Source: Perkinsus marinus ATCC 50983 | Taxonomy: Eukaryota; Perkinsozoa; Perkinsida; Perkinsidae | Assembly (NCBI RefSeq): GCF_000006405.1 | Contig: NW_003208655.1 | Location: 186,001 to 250,000, forward strand | DNA length: 64,000 nt | Direction: 5' to 3' | Shown: positions 1 to 10,978 of the stretch, piece by piece | Numbering within the stretch: the stretch's first letter is position 1 | How the letters are laid out: the number at the start of each line of letters is the position of its first letter | Position numbers and translations under genes: made by a program | Notes under the pieces: generated by a model | Told to the model about the DNA's origin: nothing | Seen by the model: the letters and a program-made list of their open reading frames with translations, nothing else | Databases searched by the model: none

Positions 1-1148
1 GTGGCTCTGCCCTCGACGCTCGATGTGAAGGACCGTCTCGCCATACTGGGCAACGACCGAGGGGAGGGGTATACGTTGAAGGAGGTGTCGGTATTGGCCA
101 GCTCTGGTGTGGATCTTCGTGATAGACGACGGGCCGAGGATAAGGGCATTGGCCGAGCCTCATTTCATAGACTGGGCTATCTGGGAGGGGCCAGCATCAA
201 GCATGCGACAGAGAGACTTACTGATGCTATACAACTGCCCCTGAAGTACCCTGCTCTTTGTGGGGCTGTGCTCATACCGAAGGGGGCGATGCTGGTGGGA
301 CCACCCGGCTGTGGGAAGACGGCGTTAGCGATGAGCGTTGCTGAGGAATGTGGCCTACCAGTGGTGGCTGTGCGGGGTCCAGAACTGCTATCTAAGTACA
401 TTGGTGGTAGCGAGGCTCGGGTGAGGGAGACCTTTGCTAAGGCTCGAGCCAGGGCGCCTTGTGTTTTGTTCTTTGATGAGGTGGATGCCCTGTGCCCTGT
501 ACGAGGGGCCGATTCTACTGGCGTGACTGACAGAGTTGTGAATCAAATGCTGACCTACCTTGACGGTGTGGAGGTCTCGGATAGCCCTGTGTTTGTGGTA
601 GCAGCGACGAGCCGGCCTGATATGGTGGATCCAGCACTGTCGAGGCCGGGTAGGCTTGACATTAGTTTACTATGCGACATACCTTCCGGAAGGGATGATC
701 TGATTGATGTCCTGGAGCATGCTGTCACCGCCTTCGAAGGTCTCGAGGAAGTCATCGCTAAGGCCCCATCTGACTGGGCCATGCGCCTGATAGGTCTGCT
801 CTCGGGTGAAGTTGGCTTCACAGGGGCTGACATCAGAGCGGCCTTGGCTACGGCTCAATTGAGTATCGATGAAGAGGATCAGGATGGTTGGGGGGCCCTC
901 GAGGATGCATGTACGAGGGGGATGTGTTCTGTTCTCGACAGCATTTGCTTTCTTCCTCAGTCGCTAAGCAGAGTGCATCGGCCCCTCATGACGTGCTGAG
1001 GAGGTACATCGATCAGTTTGCGGCCTATCGGCGGGATCAGTCCCATGAGGCAGACCCCTACCATCACCGTCATCTAGGCCCCTCTTTCGATGATGGGCTC
1101 TCGAATGGTATGGACCGGAGGCCTGGCAGTCGAGTGGCGTTAGCGTAG
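1..1148 (+). CDS. PEX1: Peroxisome biogenesis AAA ATPase PEX1, C-terminal part (5' end outside window)
   Basis: The frame is open at the left edge, so only the second AAA domain and the tail are present. Seen: Walker A GPPGCGKT, a pore-loop segment KYIGGSEARVRE, Walker B VLFFDEVDAL, the run STGVTDRVVNQML typical of PEX1 D2, then the sensor/arginine-finger region (AATSRPDMVDPALSRPGRLD). A 50-nt GT-AG intron (911-960) joins LEDA to FAKQSASAPHDVLRRYID, which matches the short helical PEX1 tail; the stop is at 1146-1148. In the family PEX1 pairs with PEX6 in the hexameric motor that pulls ubiquitylated PEX5 off the peroxisomal membrane. Other AAA type II proteins (PEX6, CDC48, NVL) are less likely because of the STGVTDRVVNQ motif. 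Confidence 0.85.
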
Positions 1149-1353
1149 ACTGTGTACTGAGTGACTCTACTTTTACGTTTCGTTTTTTGTCTCTCGGGCT
1201 TTGCGTCAGCAGTCATTCGGCAATCCTACATGGGGTATGGTTTGGGGAGGTCTTTCGGAATTGCAGTATCTGCCATTTTGATGAGTGCTCACGAAAGGCC
1301 CTTTCCAGAGGGGGATAGTATACACAGCGATGACACGACCGCTGGTGGGAATA

Positions 1354-2173
1354 ATGGGTTCATCGCGGAGGTCCTTCTACCATCGTTCCACAGGATCCTT
1401 CGCTAGTCACGCTGGCCACGATGACGTAGTTGCAGCCTCGTTCCGTGGGAGATTCCGGTAACTTTGGAAATGCTGTTAGTGATATGTGCACGTAGGGTAG
1501 GCACAGACGACATCATAAACATCACAAGAGTCATCGCCATCATCATCATGGTAGTGACAGTAGTATTTTCATCATCCCTGGAGGTGGTAGTTTCTACGGT
1601 GTTTATGATACACCAGCAGCACAGATAGCACGGCGACTGGGTGAGAATCAGGTCCGATGGAGAGGGATTCGTCTCTTTGACCGTCCCTAGTCCTCACAGG
1701 CTAGCCGCTTCAGATAGGGGTATCTGTCATGCCACCACAGCATCTAAGCAATGACGTACTAGGCCCCACGATTTCGGTCAAGCATGCATCGATGTTCCAA
1801 GCCGCTAGTACAGAGCAGATTGCGACAGGCGGGGGTGCCTCTGGGACGACGCCTGCCTCACTCAGTGTGAGCTAACATACCATCAGCAACCATAATATTG
1901 GTTTTTCAGGGCCTGCTTGGATGCTTTAGCCAGAGTGAATCTTCGACTACTAAACGGTCGTGCTCTTGGCTTTGGTGGTCACCTGGTGAAAGCAATAGCT
2001 GTGATGCATCTGACGGCCAACGAAGCGTTCAGGAAGGAGCTCAGCATGAGGCTGGCTTGCTCGCTAGCTGGAGTAGATACTGTGAGGAGTGGTGGGTATG
2101 GGCCCGGCATCGAGGGTCGGAGTTGGTTGAAGTCATCGAGGAATTGGGAGAGCTGGTGGAGATGATGGAGTGA
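1354..2173 (+). CDS. Unknown His-rich protein, several short exons
   Basis: Not recognised. The first ATG-led exon (from 1354) is Ser/His/Arg-rich and appears to join, over an intron of about 40-45 nt ending before 1511, to a run of histidines and lysines (HRRHHKHHKSHRHHHH) followed by SIFIIPGGGSFYGVYDTP. A further exon around 1729-1875 ends at a GTGAGC donor, and an acceptor at about 1909 leads into a helical segment with GGHLVKAIAVMHLTANEAF. The frame across the last junction is uncertain: two frames stay open to about 2170. The His cluster could bind metal or be low-complexity sequence. Exon ends are inferred. Confidence 0.4.
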
Positions 2174-2268
2174 ATCATGCTGGTCGTATTCCATCAACAG
2201 CTGTTGGTGTTGAGCTGGGACGTGGTTTCTGGTGTCCTCGTTGTCAGCTCTGTTATCATCTGGTTGTA

Positions 2269-5200
2269 ATGCTTCCCAGCACGAGACCTCCTCTGCCCCC
2301 AGGCCGACCCGTCATCGACAAGGTCTCGAAAGATGAGGAGGACGGCAGCAAGACTAATTGGGCTGACTATAGTCAGAGCGAAAATACCGATGCTGAAGAC
2401 AAACCGACTCGGGAGGAGGAGGAGGAGGAGGCGGAGACTACCCTTAATTCGGAGAAGGCGAGTGTAGACGATGAGCTCTACGTCGATATTCCAAGCCCCA
2501 AGGGAGACGGTAAGCTCCGTTACCCTCAACAGGCCCTAGGCCTTTTCCTCGATCAGCTCCAACTCTACCACCGCCCCCTTCACCACCGTCGAAGTCCGAT
2601 GAGCCGCCGTCTTCTCAGCAGCCTGAGACTTCTCCAGCTAGAGTTAGCAGCAAATGTGTGGCGGACGACGACGATAAGGAGTATCTAACGTTCGCTACCT
2701 GTGAGATGTCGCCAGCCTTGTTGAAGGAGTGGGGGATCAAATACGGGGATCACTGGTATGAGACAATGAAAAGCAACGAAATCGTAAGAATTGGCCAGTC
2801 GTGGTCAACGACTGGCAATGACGGTGTTTAGGTTCTCTCCGACGGTCAGAATGTGCCAGGAGTGGGAGAGGTAGTAGGCTCGTAGTAGTTAATCTCGCTG
2901 GGTAACGGGTGAATGGTCAGAACTGGATATATTGCCTCCTCTGTGATAAGAAGTTCTGCAGCTTCGACGCCTTGAAGATTCACTTGAGATCTTCCCTTCA
3001 TGAGAAGAGGATCAGCGCTTTCAGAGGGGTGAGTTCTTTATGCAGTTTGGTAGCGATGGAGAGTCCGAGCAGGAGTCGTCGTGGCCTGGAGCTAAGCATT
3101 CTCCTAGAACACCTCGGGGACGCTCAACCGTCGCAGAGGAGGTCACTGGAGCGGCCTCATGCCAGCTGCCTGACTACGTTAATGTGAGACGATGGGATCG
3201 AGGTTTTGCAACGAATGGAAAATTCTCGTGGAACAGTCTCTCGAAACTGCTACGGGTCTATTACCAGCGGCAAGGATAGAGTGATTCGGAAACAGTTCAT
3301 TCTAAGGATTGCTCGATCGTTGTTGTTCAGGTCGACCCTCATGGTTGGGTGTGTACGGTGTGTTGTGGTCATCACGCAGGGGCTGTCCTTCCCAGCTCGG
3401 CTCTGATGGAGATGCATCTTATGAGTAATCGCTTTAGCGGTATGGTAGTTTGCCAAGAAGGGCTTCCTTTGCCTCAGGCGACCAACACAATGCGGAGTGT
3501 GTCGCGCTGGGTATTGAGCCTTTCTGGGAAGTTGATGAGGATGCTGCTACGTTAGTCGGACAGAGGAATGCGGAGGTACACTTGGAATATCCCAGGGTTG
3601 TTGTGGACGATGTGGTGCGCAGATCATGAGCGAGAACTGTATGGTGACGATAAGGTATGAAGAGAATCCTGTGTGGGTGTACTGTGCGATCTGTGATGCA
3701 CGCATGGAAGGTCTCATACCGCTCCATCGTCATGTTGATAGCGCTGGTCACAAGTACTGCAGTGAGCTGTGTACGTTCGGTCGACCGTTGGGTTTCCGGT
3801 AGGAGTGGCCTGGAGGCGGCTAATACAATCGATCGTCGTAAGGGATGGTCCTGGGGGGCAACAGCTATCATTGATGAGGATGGTACGGTGATAGGTAGGA
3901 GGAGATCATCTGCAACCAGAGGGAAGACGACGGCGAACTATAGGAATGGCACGGACTACGAAAGGGGTCAGCGTCGACTGGGTTCCATGCTGAATGACTC
4001 TTGTTTCTCCGGTCAGATCCTAAGTGGCCGAATTGCATCGAGGATAGCGAGTTTGGGTGGGAGTGTTCATGGTGTGATGCCCAACTCGCCAGTTCATGGC
4101 ATGTGGTGAATCATCTTCAAGGTCTGTCCATTTTAGTGGTGTCTGACGGTGATTGCTGTTATTGTAGGCAAGAAGCACAAGAAGGCCGAGGCGTATCGCG
4201 CCTATGAGGTAGAATCGATCCCGTCCCCACCTAGTCGTGACCCTGTCTACGTTGCTCGTTCCGAAGAACCCATTTCTCAACTACCTGGTAACTGCCAATT
4301 TCCGTGGTCGGATGTTCGACCGAAATTTGTTCAGTTAAAAAGCCGTTGAGGCCCCTGAAACCTGCCGGTCTGCCTCCTCGCCGCCCATCGCGCTCGCCAC
4401 CAAGACAGACCTTTGAGGAGAGAGTTATGGCCTTTGAAGGGAGCTCGGTGAGATTCGCTCGCCATGGAAGCGTCGAATTGGAAGAGATGGCTATGCTCAG
4501 CTTTCGTCGAATCCTCCACCACCACCTCCACCTCTCCCAGTAGAGGTTACGCCCTCGGCTCGGTCATCTGGAAGATCAAGGAACTCCATGAATTGGCAAG
4601 AACCAGCAGTTCATGATATTGCGGTAACTCGATGTCGATTCTAGTATAGTTATTGAAATGTATAGTATAGTACTAATATGAGCACAGTTATGCGAGGAAA
4701 ACTGTTCCACTGTTCCTCACTGTAGGGAACGATCTACGGTAAAAATTCTTAGATTCTGAATCGCCTGGTTTTGTTTTATGCCCCACCAGCGTGAAAATCC
4801 ACCAGCGGGAGTTCATCCTACTATTCCGTACGAATTTGACACCCATGTGATCCGAGTCTCCTTCTGGTGTTGCTGATGGTATGTCTTCTCGATTCAGGCT
4901 CATACCTCTCTACCATTACCTCGTGTAGACCCCCGACAGGATGCAGCCTATAGAATGGCCACAAGCTATTCGGCTAGTCCTAACCATCACTATCGCGCTC
5001 ACCATGCTTCGCCTGAGCTCTACAATGAGATACCTTCCCCCACTAGGGCTTATCACGAGGAGCCTCATAATCATCGAGAGGATAATAACGCTACTTATGG
5101 CAGTTGTTATGAGCGGAGTGGGCTGAGGCCAGAAAACAGGGAAAGGCACAGAGAGTACTCCTCTCCAGAAGCCTATATATCGATTGATCCCTGGGTGGGT

Positions 5201-5347
5201 GTGTTTCGGTCAATCGTCATAACCTCTCTTGTTCAGAAGTCCAATGGTGGACCTGAGCATGGTCTCTCGAGAGGCCATGCAGCCCGGCAGTTCGAGTTTG
5301 TTACCCAGCAGTGTGTGAAGATCTATGGATACTTTCCCCCCAAGTGA
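2269..5347 (+). CDS. Multi-zinc-finger protein with four C2H2/U1 (matrin)-type fingers
   Basis: Start chosen at the ATG at 2269 (MLPSTRPPLPPG). An acidic/Pro-rich N-terminus (EEEEEE tract; intron of about 47 nt ending at a GATCAG acceptor) precedes four finger-like units in separate exons: YCLLCDKKF..LKIHLRSSLH (2.93 kb), VCTVC..LMEMHLMSNR (3.35 kb, last His missing or displaced by an intron), YCAICDAR..LHRHVDSAGH (3.68 kb), and ECSWCDAQ..HVVNHLQG spliced to KKHKKAEAY (4.06-4.2 kb). C-x2-C with H-x5/6-H spacing is that of dsRNA-binding U1/matrin fingers. The C-terminus is Pro-rich, then His/Tyr/Glu-rich, and ends at YGYFPPK. An intron of roughly 285 nt (about 4613-4897) is unusually long here. 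A role in RNA or splicing is an inference from the finger type. Confidence 0.6.
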
Positions 5348-6011
5348 GCCGACACGTGATTGTTAGTGATCATAATGATGATAACTGTTAGATTCATCAC
5401 CAAAAACTGTGTTTGTGAGTCATGCATGGTTGGTCCCGGAAGGGATTTGCCTCTGGACAGCCGTGAAGGTAGGTTACAACGCGGTATGCCTTATTATCCC
5501 GAGGTTTACGTCTTTCAGGACTGGCCTGGACGGCTGCGCACGTTTATGCACATCTAAAAACTCGGGTCACCTTGCTCGAGATGGGGACGTGCTATCCTGT
5601 TAGAAAAGTAGCTCCGCGTGCGCCCGTATATTTTTCGACACGATGACCGTGGTTGGCGTGATATAGGCGAATCGCATTATGGCCTGCGGGTGTTGAAAAT
5701 GCAGCTTTCTTTCAAACGCGTCGTGTGTCTTACGTTCAATTCGTCAATGACAAGGTAGCTGATGACACGAACGATTCCTTTTCAGGAAGACTGATTGGAA
5801 CAGCATCAGGATTGATGTATCACAATTTGATTTGACAAGCGTGTTTTGCTGATTATGTTTCTTGGCGAAAGTGATTGACGAGTTGTTGCAGTGGGAGGGC
5901 ACATCTCGATATAACAACTGTGGTCAGTGTGGAGCTGAAGATGACTAATTTTGGGTACCCATCGGGAATATTCATTCTCTACTTATATTTCATATATATT
6001 ATTTCCCCAGG
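5348..6011 (+). other. Region with possible short coding exons, unassigned
   Basis: Several short open segments are flanked by plausible splice sites, for example VSHAWLVPEGICLWTAVK ending at a GTAGGT donor (about 5468) and an acceptor at about 5519 followed by a frame containing LAWTAAHVYAHLKTRVTL. Another frame at 5.63-5.75 kb reads RHDDRGWRDIGESHYGLR. I could not join them into one confident protein or recognise a family. The stretch 5820-6011 is AT-rich with no coding signal. Confidence 0.2.
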
Positions 6012-6135
6012 TTAGGAAAATGAAAACCCAACAACGTTCAATTTGACAACATTTTTTAACAGTGGGATGGACCATGGGGATATGATGTTCCGTTTTGCGC
6101 AAGTACAGTATACAACATAAATTATCACACAATCT

Positions 6136-7760
6136 TCACGCGCCGGTTTTGACATCATCAGTGGTGGAGGTCTCCTCGGCAGTAGCTTCCACATGGGTCT
6201 GCCAGAAGATAATTCTCATATCCCCATCCCGACGACGAACCTCTTGACTTACCTCCTGTTGTTTTTCATTCTCCTTCTTACTGCATTTCGACACTTTCTT
6301 GGGTTGGCAACTGTTGAGGTCCAGACTCATGATACCAAGCTGGAGGGTGCGTTGGCGTACTGAGTCAATCTTAGGCGAGTCGGGTCTCTAAGCAGCGTTG
6401 GATTGCACCCTGAATATCGTCATAGTCCGCTCCTTACCTTGATCAGCCCCGTCATAGCCTTGGAAACGTTAGGATTCTTCCATGTCGCAGATATAGGCTG
6501 TGGAGGCTTCGAAGGGTCTGATGAATTCGACGAATTCGCTCTTTCATAAGCTCCGAACTCTCACCCGTTTTGTCGGCCAATGCCTGTGCAAGCGTCGGCA
6601 ATGGGTTGGCGGATGCGTCCCTTGTCGGCCACTGGCGAGCATCTTTCTGTGCCTCCCTGACTAGACTTGGACTGAATTTGGTCTGATCAATGAACTTGTT
6701 AGAACTCCTCGAGAAGACCCAAATCAATGAGACCTTGAGATCGCCATCGATGATTTGCCAGCGGCAGAACTTGAAGTCCAGATCGAGGTTGTACCCTCGT
6801 GAGCTGAGATCCTTAACTGCTTTGAACAACGCACTGATGCCATCAGCTACCACTTGAGTCTTCAAGAACAGACCTAACAAGGGCGCGACGTCGGAGACGG
6901 TGAAACTTCACCAGAATCTCACCAGCAGCAATAGGGACTTTATTGAGGTATATCATATTGATACCCTGTTGGTAGATAGATCCACCGCGGAGTGGAGTTT
7001 CCTCCTTGCCAGCGTACCTACATCAACGCTCTGCCCACCACTGGCGAGTCCGTAGGCACCTTGGCAAGGTGGCCTTGAAGCCGCCGTCGGGTAGGAAGCA
7101 TGGTCTTAATTGAAGTGCTGAGGACCGGAAGTTCTTCGGGTTGCCGTACCTGTGAGGGACAGCGATTTCGAAGCCCTCAGGAGGACGTTATGCTACGGCG
7201 CCACCACAGGCTCGAACGCAAAGGCGCCGATATGATCGATCCTCACACCTTTCCCTGACTCCAGAACCTGAATCATAACAAGCTGATCACAGTCTCGACA
7301 AACAGACACTGAGGGCGCACCTCCCGAAGATAGTCGGACATGGCATTCCATATAGCTTGAAGCTGCCTCTGAGGATCTAGATTCTGTAGCCCTAAGGATG
7401 AGCGAAGAACAATGGCAAGTCTCGTTGGGAACATCTCGTCGAAAGCCCGAGGAGAATGTCCAGTGAAGAAGGTCCATACCTGTGGAGGTCCTGGGCTGTG
7501 ATGTCGTGTGGAGACCAGGGAAAAACTTGGGGTTGGACAGTACGAACTCAACGAGCTGGGGAACTGAGAAAGAAGAACCGAGATGGTCTCCGTGAGAGGA
7601 CAGCAATGAGTTACCTTGAATGACTACTGTCATCTTGCGCTGATGTTGCTGAGATATTCGGTGGGTAATTTCAACCAGACGTTTTGAGCGGAAATTTTCA
7701 CGCAGCAACTCGCGCGCGCCCGAAATACATTGCAGATTGTCCGCCTCTCAGCTGCGTTGC
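6136..7760 (-). CDS. Unknown helical protein (several exons)
   Basis: Not recognised. On the minus strand a helical N-terminal piece (NLQCISGARELLRENF; KRLVEITHRISQQ) is joined by a 51-nt GTAACT..TTCTCAG intron to VPQLVEFVLSNPKFFPG. Later exons carry AIWNAMSDYLREVRPQCLF, ILVKFHRLRRRALV and a segment with LSSRGYNLDLDFKFCRWQI. The last exon is Lys/Glu-rich and ends at TTDDVKTGA. It lies head-to-head with the heptatricopeptide gene at 7935, less than 250 bp away. The helical pieces could belong to another repeat protein of that kind; the Asp-rich segment near 6.78 kb faintly resembles a kinase catalytic loop, but no ATP-site motif was found. Exon order is reliable, exact boundaries are not. Confidence 0.4.
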
Positions 7761-7934
7761 ATGAGCTTCCGAGTTCCCCCAAAGTGGGTCCTCCAACTAA
7801 AATGATGCAGCGGGCTCGAGTGGCCACCCTTCTCGACGGGTTCGCTGCTTCCTCACCCGGTGATTCAATCAGCAAAATGGCTCCTTGGACTCTCACAAGG
7901 TAGCACTGAGTTATCGATTTGAAGACAAGTTGTG

Positions 7935-10133
7935 ATGCACCATTCAAGGTATGCTCTACGGAATCTACGAGAGAGTCGGAAAGACGCCAAAGTGTGGAAG
8001 GCAATAGTTGAACGAGCTAAGCAGATCGTAGGGAAATCAGCGCCCTTCGAACGATGCATTATAGACCTCCTATAGGTCCCTATGATGCAACCATCTGATA
8101 TGAGCGTCATATGTTTCTCGTTGGCACGGTTACGTTTGAGAGATCGAGAGCTCCTGTCGAGAGTAGCTCAGGAGTATCCCACTCAGATGGGGAGGTTTTC
8201 CCCTGCGGACTTAGCGTAAGCCTCCTATGGTCAGCGGTGGGCACAATAGGGGAGTTGAAGGTATCTTCTATCGTCATATGCTCGTCTGGAAATGCGACAC
8301 GATTTACTCTTCAACATTGCAGCTCGAGAGGCGGCGCGGTTAATGCATCGGTGTAACTCTAGACAAGTACGCAGCCATACCGAGTTCGCCGCACTGAGGC
8401 CTTGTACAGGTTAGCGACATCATGTTCGCGTTCGCTAGTTTGCAGTACGTCCACCCTCGACTATTCAACGTCATCCGCAGACGAGTAGTAGAAGTGGCTC
8501 CCAACATGGAAGGTTGGCATCTCGCTCTTGTGAGTGGGGAATCGACGGCCCGTTACATCCATTTCTCTGTCCCGATGTGGACTCGGTCATTGTGACAGAC
8601 ATGCTCGGCTTTTGCCAAGCTACAGCTTGCGGATACCAAGCTATTCGCGGTGCTGGCGGGTGAAATCTGTAAGCGAATTAGCGACCTTCCTCCGAAGTCC
8701 TTAGCGCTTGTCGCCAACAGCTATGGTGAGAGACCCGTGCTTTTGCGTATATCACTGATACTGTTCAGCGCGACTAAATGTTCACAATCGGTTCCTCCTG
8801 GAGGTGCTCATGGATGAATCGTTCAGACACCGAGGAAAGTAGGAGTCTTGACTGATTTTTCATTATCTGACGCGTGCAGGTTCTCACCCCAGGGCGTTGC
8901 TCTGATGTTGAACTCATATGCTAAACTTAATCATCCAAATCCTCTGCTTTTTGATTACTTTGCCAAAGTGATGCAGCTACTCTCAACCGGTTATAGAGGA
9001 TTCTACTTTGCTCCTAGGAGATCCCAAAACACATCAAGAAATACACGTTGCAGTCTGTGATGTTGGTCGCGTCATCATACGCCCGAGCTGGTCATAAGTC
9101 GCCCGCCTTGTTCGCCGCTCTCGGTGATCAAGTGAGACCATGAAGCCTACTGTAGAGGATAGAGGAGACCTTCAGGTTTCTCGAGAAGCGGAGAACATGA
9201 CACCGAGAATAGCGGCTTCGCTGGTGCATTCTTTCAGTGTGGCAGACGTCCGCAATGGTCCGCTGCTTTACCACACACCTGAACTCGTTAAACAGAAGTG
9301 ATGTGTCTCACACTCTACTTCCTCGCATATAACACTCCTCTTAGTATCAACACTATCACACTCGCTGAGATCTTCATGCTCCTTCGTGGTTACGCTAAAC
9401 TCAATATCAACAATCTTGAGCTCATCGACACGACACTCGCTCGAGTACCTCATCTTATCGCCATTCAAGACTCAGTAGCCCATGAGAATACGGTAATGAG
9501 TTTTCCTCTGAGAGTTGGGATCTATCTCTGTCCTTGAGGTGGATGAAACTCCGTCAGCCCTAGATGACTACTCGGTGTCTGTGGCTGATGAAGTGGATCC
9601 GACCAGAGACCGGTGTGAGATGCTGCCAATGTTGGGTATAATTCATGCAATGAGCATGTTGCATGTCAGTCCCAAAGGGAATGATATCTACAGTAAGGTG
9701 CACTGATGTTTACGAGTGAACCTCCGTCTCAGAGGCAGCGGTCGATTCCATTTGCGAACATGTGAGCTCGAGAAGCGATGAAGAGTTCACGCCCGTCGAG
9801 GTGGCTTCCGCGCTGGAGGCCTTGTCAAATCTGCACTACCGCCATAATGGACTGCTCGGGAAGGTATCTTTCGTACTGCGTATTCATAAGTGATGCCTAG
9901 TGGTGGCTTTTTCTCCTCAGCTACGGCATCTACTTTCTAGAGAGTCATTCGTAGCATCTGCAAACGAGCAAGATGCCCAGAAGATTATGGAATCCCTGCG
10001 AGCCATGGGATGGCAAGATCGTGACTCAGCAACGCTGTCAGCGGGAGACGATGATAGCGAAGCTCATGAACATGTCGTGACTGAGTTCCCCATGTACACT
10101 GGAGACGACTCGAATATGAGTTCAGGTGGCTGA
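7935..10133 (+). CDS. Heptatricopeptide-repeat (HPR) organelle RNA-binding protein
   Basis: At least ten short exons join in frame over 43-60 nt introns (for example 8028-8075). The N-terminus starts MHHSRYALRNLRESRKDAKVW, then IVERAKQIVPMMQPSDMS. Repeats of about 37 residues follow with the HPR signature (hydrophobic helix, Y/F-A-x-L, then L-F): FSPADLAYLLSSYARLEM, DIMFAFASLQYVHPRLF, LTCSAFAKLQLADTKLF, FSPQGVALMLNSYAKLNH, LQSVMLVASSYARAGHKS, LAEIFMLLRGYAKLNINN, FTPVEVASALEALSNLHY. The C-terminus is acidic and ends at YTGDDSNMSSGG. HPR proteins, often with a RAP domain, are known from apicomplexans and dinoflagellates, where they bind RNA in mitochondria or plastids and are linked to rRNA fragments. 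No RAP domain was found. Target organelle is inferred from the family; the short basic N-terminus would suit a mitochondrial presequence. Confidence 0.75.
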
Positions 10134-10978
10134 GATGTTTCACGAAGAGTTTCGGTTGCGAAGGGTTTTCATGTTGCGTTGAACTTGATAGTGTTGCGGA
10201 GCACAGGATACTAGGAAATCTAATGCTAGTGCCCAACACTGAAGTGACACAGTGAAACATTTGTGAGAACAAACCTCCAATGTGGCGCTGTAAAGCGACT
10301 TCGGCTCAGAGCACGCACCGGTGGATGATGGGAGGTGCAGCGCAGAAGGGCTCTTGCGCACTCTACATAGGGCCAGAGAGTTGTTCCTCTGTCTCTATTC
10401 GAGTAGCAAATTCCTCATACCTCGTCATTGTTCTCACTCTTCGCCCGGTAAACGAGGACGATAGTAGAATTTACCATTCGCTCACTAGCCCAACTGTGGC
10501 GCGCGACATGGGTTGTCCCACGTGTCGAGGCTTGCTATTCCGTGATCTGTGAGTCTTCTCAAGAAGTTTCACTTCAAAACCAGCAGATCATTGAATAATG
10601 AACCTCGTCAGCGGCATTTTATGTGATCTATGGTGGCAGTCTCAGACTACTAATCGTTCAGCTAGTTATATGTGACGTGCGCGTGCGTGCAGAATAGAGG
10701 ACTCGCCTAGGAGAAAATGGCACATCTACGGCTTCACCACCATGTCCATATACCTCTCATGATATGGACTCAATCATGACCACCGCCGCAGTCGAATATC
10801 CACGATATATCACTCACTAAACAGAAACTCTAGCGTTAGTCTCAGCTGCCTGATAACACCAACTAGCACTTTCATGTCTAGAATACCACTAGTCTCAGAG
10901 ATATTCATAATCTGGGCCTCCTCCTATAACAGGTTCCTGCATGCTTTCCATTGGAAGTCCCCAGTGTCCTCACTTTGA
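10134..10978. other. Intergenic, no supported gene
   Basis: Between the heptatricopeptide gene and the sirtuin. Short frames exist on both strands (for example 10280-10552 +), but none has convincing residue composition, splice-site support or a family motif. Probably the 3' region of the upstream gene and the promoter of the sirtuin gene. Confidence 0.4.

Noticed and set aside
2511..2534. Ultrashort introns of 17-27 nt
   Set aside because: Each apparent case (zinc-finger gene, GTPase, bifunctional enzyme) could be replaced by a 45-48 nt canonical intron with a better family match.
6452..6880. Protein kinase-like segment (LDLDFKFCRWQI..GDLKVSLI)
   Set aside because: It resembles a catalytic loop only loosely; no glycine loop, VAIK lysine or DFG was found in neighbouring exons.
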